A DNA stretch of 64,000 bases from Acidobacteriaceae bacterium (lineage in GTDB: Bacteria; Acidobacteriota; Terriglobia; Terriglobales; Acidobacteriaceae), in contig PMHV01000018.1 in assembly GCA_003156805.1 (NCBI GenBank), positions 40,915 through 104,914 of the forward strand, in the 5' to 3' direction. Of the stretch, positions 61,784 to 64,000 are shown one piece after another (the first letter of the stretch is position 1; each line of letters begins with the position of its first letter). The notes beneath the pieces are model-generated. The model was given only the letters and a program-made list of their open reading frames with translations. It had not been told where the DNA came from and made no database searches. The translations under genes were made by a program, and so were the position numbers.

Positions 61784-62740
61784 TTAAACCGTCTGGCTCT
61801 CGATCTTGGGCAGTTCGCTTTCTTCGGTGGCGACGGGCTTCTTGTGTATCCCCGCGCCCAGCACCTCTTCCATGCTGATCTCTTCGGTTCCCACGTCTTG
61901 TGCAAGGCTGTCTTGCGCGACGGTGACTCCCACTCCAGCCTCGCCAGCGAACTCCTCGGCGGGTTCCTCGGCAGGCGATTTGTAAGCGGCCGCAGCTTCT
62001 TCTTTCGCCTGCGCCCGCTCGGTGGCCGCCGTCATCTCGGCGACCTGCTTGTCGCTCATCAGTTGCGCGCCCTCGGCAATCGACTCGGAAATCTTCGAAG
62101 TAAACAGCCGGATCGCGCGCAGCGCGTCGTCATTGCCCGGAATCACATAATCCACTTCGCTGGGGTCGCAGTTGGTGTCGACCACAGCCACCACCGGAAT
62201 GCCCAGCTTGCGCGCCTCGCGCACTGCGATCTGCTCTTTGTTCGAGTCGATCACAAAAATCGCGTCGGGCAACCGGCTCATATTTTTGATGCCGGCCAGG
62301 TTGGCCTGCAAATGCTTGCGCTCGCGCTCCAGCTTGATGACTTCTTTCTTGGGCAGCAGCTCGTAGCGGCCGTCGGTGGCCATCTCGTCGAGTTCCTTGA
62401 GCCGCTTTACCGACTTCTGCACCGTGATCCAATTGGTGAGCAGCCCGCCCAGCCAGCGTTGGTTGATGTAGAAGCCGCCGCACTTTGTCGCTTCTTCCGC
62501 GATTGCATCCTGCGCCTGGCGCTTGGTCCCCACGAACAGCACAATCTTGCCTTCGGACGCCAATTCCTGCACGAACTTCGACGCTTCCTTGAACATCTTC
62601 AGCGTCTTCTGCAGGTCGATGATGTAGATTCCATTGCGCTCGCCGAAGATGTATTCCTTCATCCTGGGATTCCAGCGCTTGGTTTGGTGCCCGAAGTGTA
62701 CGCCCGCTTCGAGCAGCTCCTTCATGGTGATAGTAGCCAA
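61784..62740 (-). CDS. rpsB: 30S ribosomal protein S2
   Basis: A 318-aa protein. [43 protein letters not shown] is the S2 signature and [37 protein letters not shown] the second hallmark. The C-terminal 85 residues are an acidic extension rich in Ala, Glu and Val, not part of the core and longer than in E. coli (241 aa). The start is TTG 62740 with a strong AAGGAGG four bases upstream. Confidence 0.97.
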   Translation of the reverse strand: MATITMKELLEAGVHFGHQTKRWNPRMKEYIFGERNGIYIIDLQKTLKMFKEASKFVQELASEGKIVLFVGTKRQAQDAIAEEATKCGGFYINQRWLGGLLTNWITVQKSVKRLKELDEMATDGRYELLPKKEVIKLERERKHLQANLAGIKNMSRLPDAIFVIDSNKEQIAVREARKLGIPVVAVVDTNCDPSEVDYVIPGNDDALRAIRLFTSKISESIAEGAQLMSDKQVAEMTAATERAQAKEEAAAAYKSPAEEPAEEFAGEAGVGVTVAQDSLAQDVGTEEISMEEVLGAGIHKKPVATEESELPKIESQTV

Positions 62741-62892
62741 TGAACCTCCTTGTTAAGTCTGCATCCGGCGCTCGCCCGCTTTTGGCAGGTTGCTCCGGAT
62801 TGCCATTCCCGTCCCCGTACCAAGGCACGGGAAGAATTGAACACCTCAAAATCAGTGGCCAGCAAAACCCAAGCCGTCAGCTTTCACAAACC

Positions 62893-62920
62893 TGTCATTC
62901 CGAGCGAAGCGAGGAATCTC
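62893..62920. repeat. Dispersed GTCATTCCGAGCG-type intergenic element
   Basis: A TGTCATTCCGAGCGAAGCG sequence running into GAGGAATCTC. The same family, in the form TGTCATCCTGAGCGCAGC, is present twice at 63444-63508. It lies in the rpsI-rpsB gap. Confidence 0.7.
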
Positions 62921-62930
62921 GGTTTCGCCG

Positions 62931-62958
62931 AGGTCCGACGTCTGAGGTCCGACGTCCT
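62931..62958. repeat. 7-nt tandem repeat x4 (14-nt unit x2)
   Basis: AGGTCCG-ACGTCTG-AGGTCCG-ACGTCCT, just past the rpsI stop codon. Confidence 0.8.
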
Positions 62959-62966
62959 CTTCCAAA

Positions 62967-63362
62967 CTATCTCTTCGAGAACTGGAACCGTTTGCGCGCG
63001 CCCTTCTGTCCGTACTTCTTGCGCTCTTTCTCGCGCGAATCTCGGCTCACCATGCCTTCCGCTTTCAGCTTCTTGCGCAGTTCGGCATTGAACTGCATCA
63101 AGGCGCGGGCAATGCCAAGTTTCACGGCATCGGCCTGGCCGCGTACGCCGCCGCCGCGCGCCGTAACGATCACATTGAACGAAGCCGCCGTCTCCGTGGA
63201 AGCCAGCGGAGCCTTCGCCGCCGACCGCTGCGCCGGGGTCACGAAATACTCCTCAAAGGCGCGTCCATTGATCTTGAAGTCGCCGCTGCCCGGACGCAGA
63301 TACACTCGCGCCGTCGCCCGCTTGCGCCGTCCCGTTCCGTAATACTGAACCAGTTCTGCCAT
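62967..63362 (-). CDS. rpsI: 30S ribosomal protein S9
   Basis: A 131-aa protein. [22 protein letters not shown] opens it and [34 protein letters not shown] is the family signature. The basic tail ends [17 protein letters not shown], the Arg-containing end that reaches the ribosomal P site. No Shine-Dalgarno is seen before the ATG. It is separated from rplM by 196 bp, more than usual. Confidence 0.97.
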   Translation of the reverse strand: MAELVQYYGTGRRKRATARVYLRPGSGDFKINGRAFEEYFVTPAQRSAAKAPLASTETAASFNVIVTARGGGVRGQADAVKLGIARALMQFNAELRKKLKAEGMVSRDSREKERKKYGQKGARKRFQFSKR

Positions 63363-63363
63363 T

Positions 63364-63391
63364 TAGCTTCTAGCTCCTAGCTCCTGGCTTG
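63364..63391. repeat. 7-nt tandem repeat x4
   Basis: TAGCTTC-TAGCTCC-TAGCTCC-TGGCTTG, immediately upstream of the rpsI start codon and in the position where a ribosome-binding site would be. Confidence 0.8.
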
Positions 63392-63443
63392 AACCTGCCA
63401 AAGCGAGCCTTTCATCTTCCCAGACTTTCAGACCCCGTCTCGT

Positions 63444-63508
63444 TGTCATCCTGAGCGCAGCCGTTCTTCAGCATCTCATTTGTCATCCTGAGCGCAGCCG
63501 TTTTTCAG
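63444..63508. repeat. Two direct copies of a TGTCATCCTGAGCG element
   Basis: 28-nt copies at 63444-63471 and 63481-63508 with one mismatch. Such GTCATCCTGAGCG sequences are widespread intergenic repeats in many phyla, from memory. Confidence 0.8.
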
Positions 63509-63558
63509 GCGGAGCGGAGGATCTCCATCTCCTCCGACCTTGAAAGGCCGGAAATCCC

Positions 63559-63999
63559 CTACGCCCGCACTTCCAGTTTCAAATCCTGCGGCTTCTGCGC
63601 CTCGTGCGGATGCTTGTCGCCTTTGTACACGTTCAGCTTCGACAACATATGATCGGCCAGCTTGTTCTTCGGCAACATGCGCCGCACCGCATCTTCAATA
63701 ATCTTTTCCGGCCGCCGCGCCAAACGCTTGCTGTACTCTTCGGTGCGCAGCCCGCCCGGATATCCCGTGTAGTGGTGATATTTCTTCTGTTCCGCCTTCA
63801 CGCCGGTGGTGCGAACTTTCTCGGCGTTAATCACAATCACGTGATCGCCGGTATCGAGAAACGGCGTGTACTGCGGATTCTCTTTGCCCATGAGGATGCG
63901 CGCCACCTGCGACGCCATGCGCCCGAGGGTTTGCCCATCCGCATCCACGACGTACCACTTGCGCACAATTTCCCCCGCTTTGGGGAAATAGGTTGACAT
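63559..63999 (-). CDS. rplM: 50S ribosomal protein L13
   Basis: A 146-aa protein, complete but starting at the window edge. [51 protein letters not shown] and [22 protein letters not shown] are the standard blocks. rplM-rpsI is the conserved order. The upstream region is outside the window, so no promoter can be given. Confidence 0.97.
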   Translation of the reverse strand: MSTYFPKAGEIVRKWYVVDADGQTLGRMASQVARILMGKENPQYTPFLDTGDHVIVINAEKVRTTGVKAEQKKYHHYTGYPGGLRTEEYSKRLARRPEKIIEDAVRRMLPKNKLADHMLSKLNVYKGDKHPHEAQKPQDLKLEVRA

Positions 64000-64000
64000 C

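Overview
The window looks like chromosomal DNA of a GC-rich, Gram-negative (LPS-bearing) bacterium, most likely a soil-type Acidobacteriota of the Terriglobia (Koribacter-like). This is inferred from protein style and gene order: the rplM-rpsI-rpsB-tsf-pyrH-frr run, separate rfaE1 and rfaE2 genes, many MacB-type ABC permeases, PEGA-domain kinase-like proteins, DUF4382/DUF5666 lipoproteins and a hopanoid glycosyltransferase. No phage, integrase or insertion sequence is recognisable, and no tRNA or CRISPR was seen. The one clear accessory module is a BrnT/BrnA toxin-antitoxin pair.

Layout. 1-8.3 kb: end of an alpha/beta hydrolase, secreted nucleoside hydrolase, GNAT acetyltransferase, glyA, a GT4 glycosyltransferase, a 57-aa basic protein, pncB, and small proteins. 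8.35-8.8 kb: RNase P RNA (minus strand). 9-14.2 kb: secreted amidohydrolase, two MacB-like permeases and an HpnI-like glycosyltransferase. 14.2-17.9 kb (minus): a compact operon that should make GDP-D-glycero-alpha-D-manno-heptose (HddA, HddC, a GmhA-GmhB fusion and a transaldolase). 18.1-21 kb: hybrid histidine kinase and a small winged-helix-like protein. 21.1-26.8 kb (minus): five-gene ABC efflux operon with three permeases, two of them a tandem duplication. 27.4-32 kb: a kinase-like PEGA protein that lacks the catalytic residues (pseudokinase), convergent with a receiver-like/TonB fusion. 32.1-38.4 kb (minus, mainly): LPS inner-core operon waaA-lpxK-rfaE1-rfaE2-waaC plus an isoprenylcysteine-methyltransferase-like protein. 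38.5-47.2 kb: gatB, Tat-exported GH1 glycosidase, peroxiredoxin, coaE, folD. 47.2-48.8 kb: brnTA in a gene-poor stretch. 48.9-55.2 kb (minus): bamA, ompH/skp-like, tonB-like, alr. 55.3-59 kb: molybdopterin oxidoreductase and a DUF4382/DUF5666 lipoprotein. 59.2-64 kb (minus): frr, pyrH, tsf, rpsB, rpsI, rplM.

Together the genes are dominated by envelope construction: lipid A and core, two heptose-nucleotide routes, outer-membrane assembly, hopanoid glycosylation, ABC export and TonB energy coupling.

The least conventional signal is structural. Most non-coding spacers, and two or more coding regions (gatB and the molybdopterin oxidoreductase), carry short degenerate tandem repeats with a strict 7- or 8-nt period, but with a different unit sequence at each site. 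A second class has a 15-nt period and sits at gene starts and ends. Several genes also have a TANNNT -10 box only 6-8 nt before the start codon, which suggests leaderless transcripts. All calls are from reading the sequence; no database search was run.
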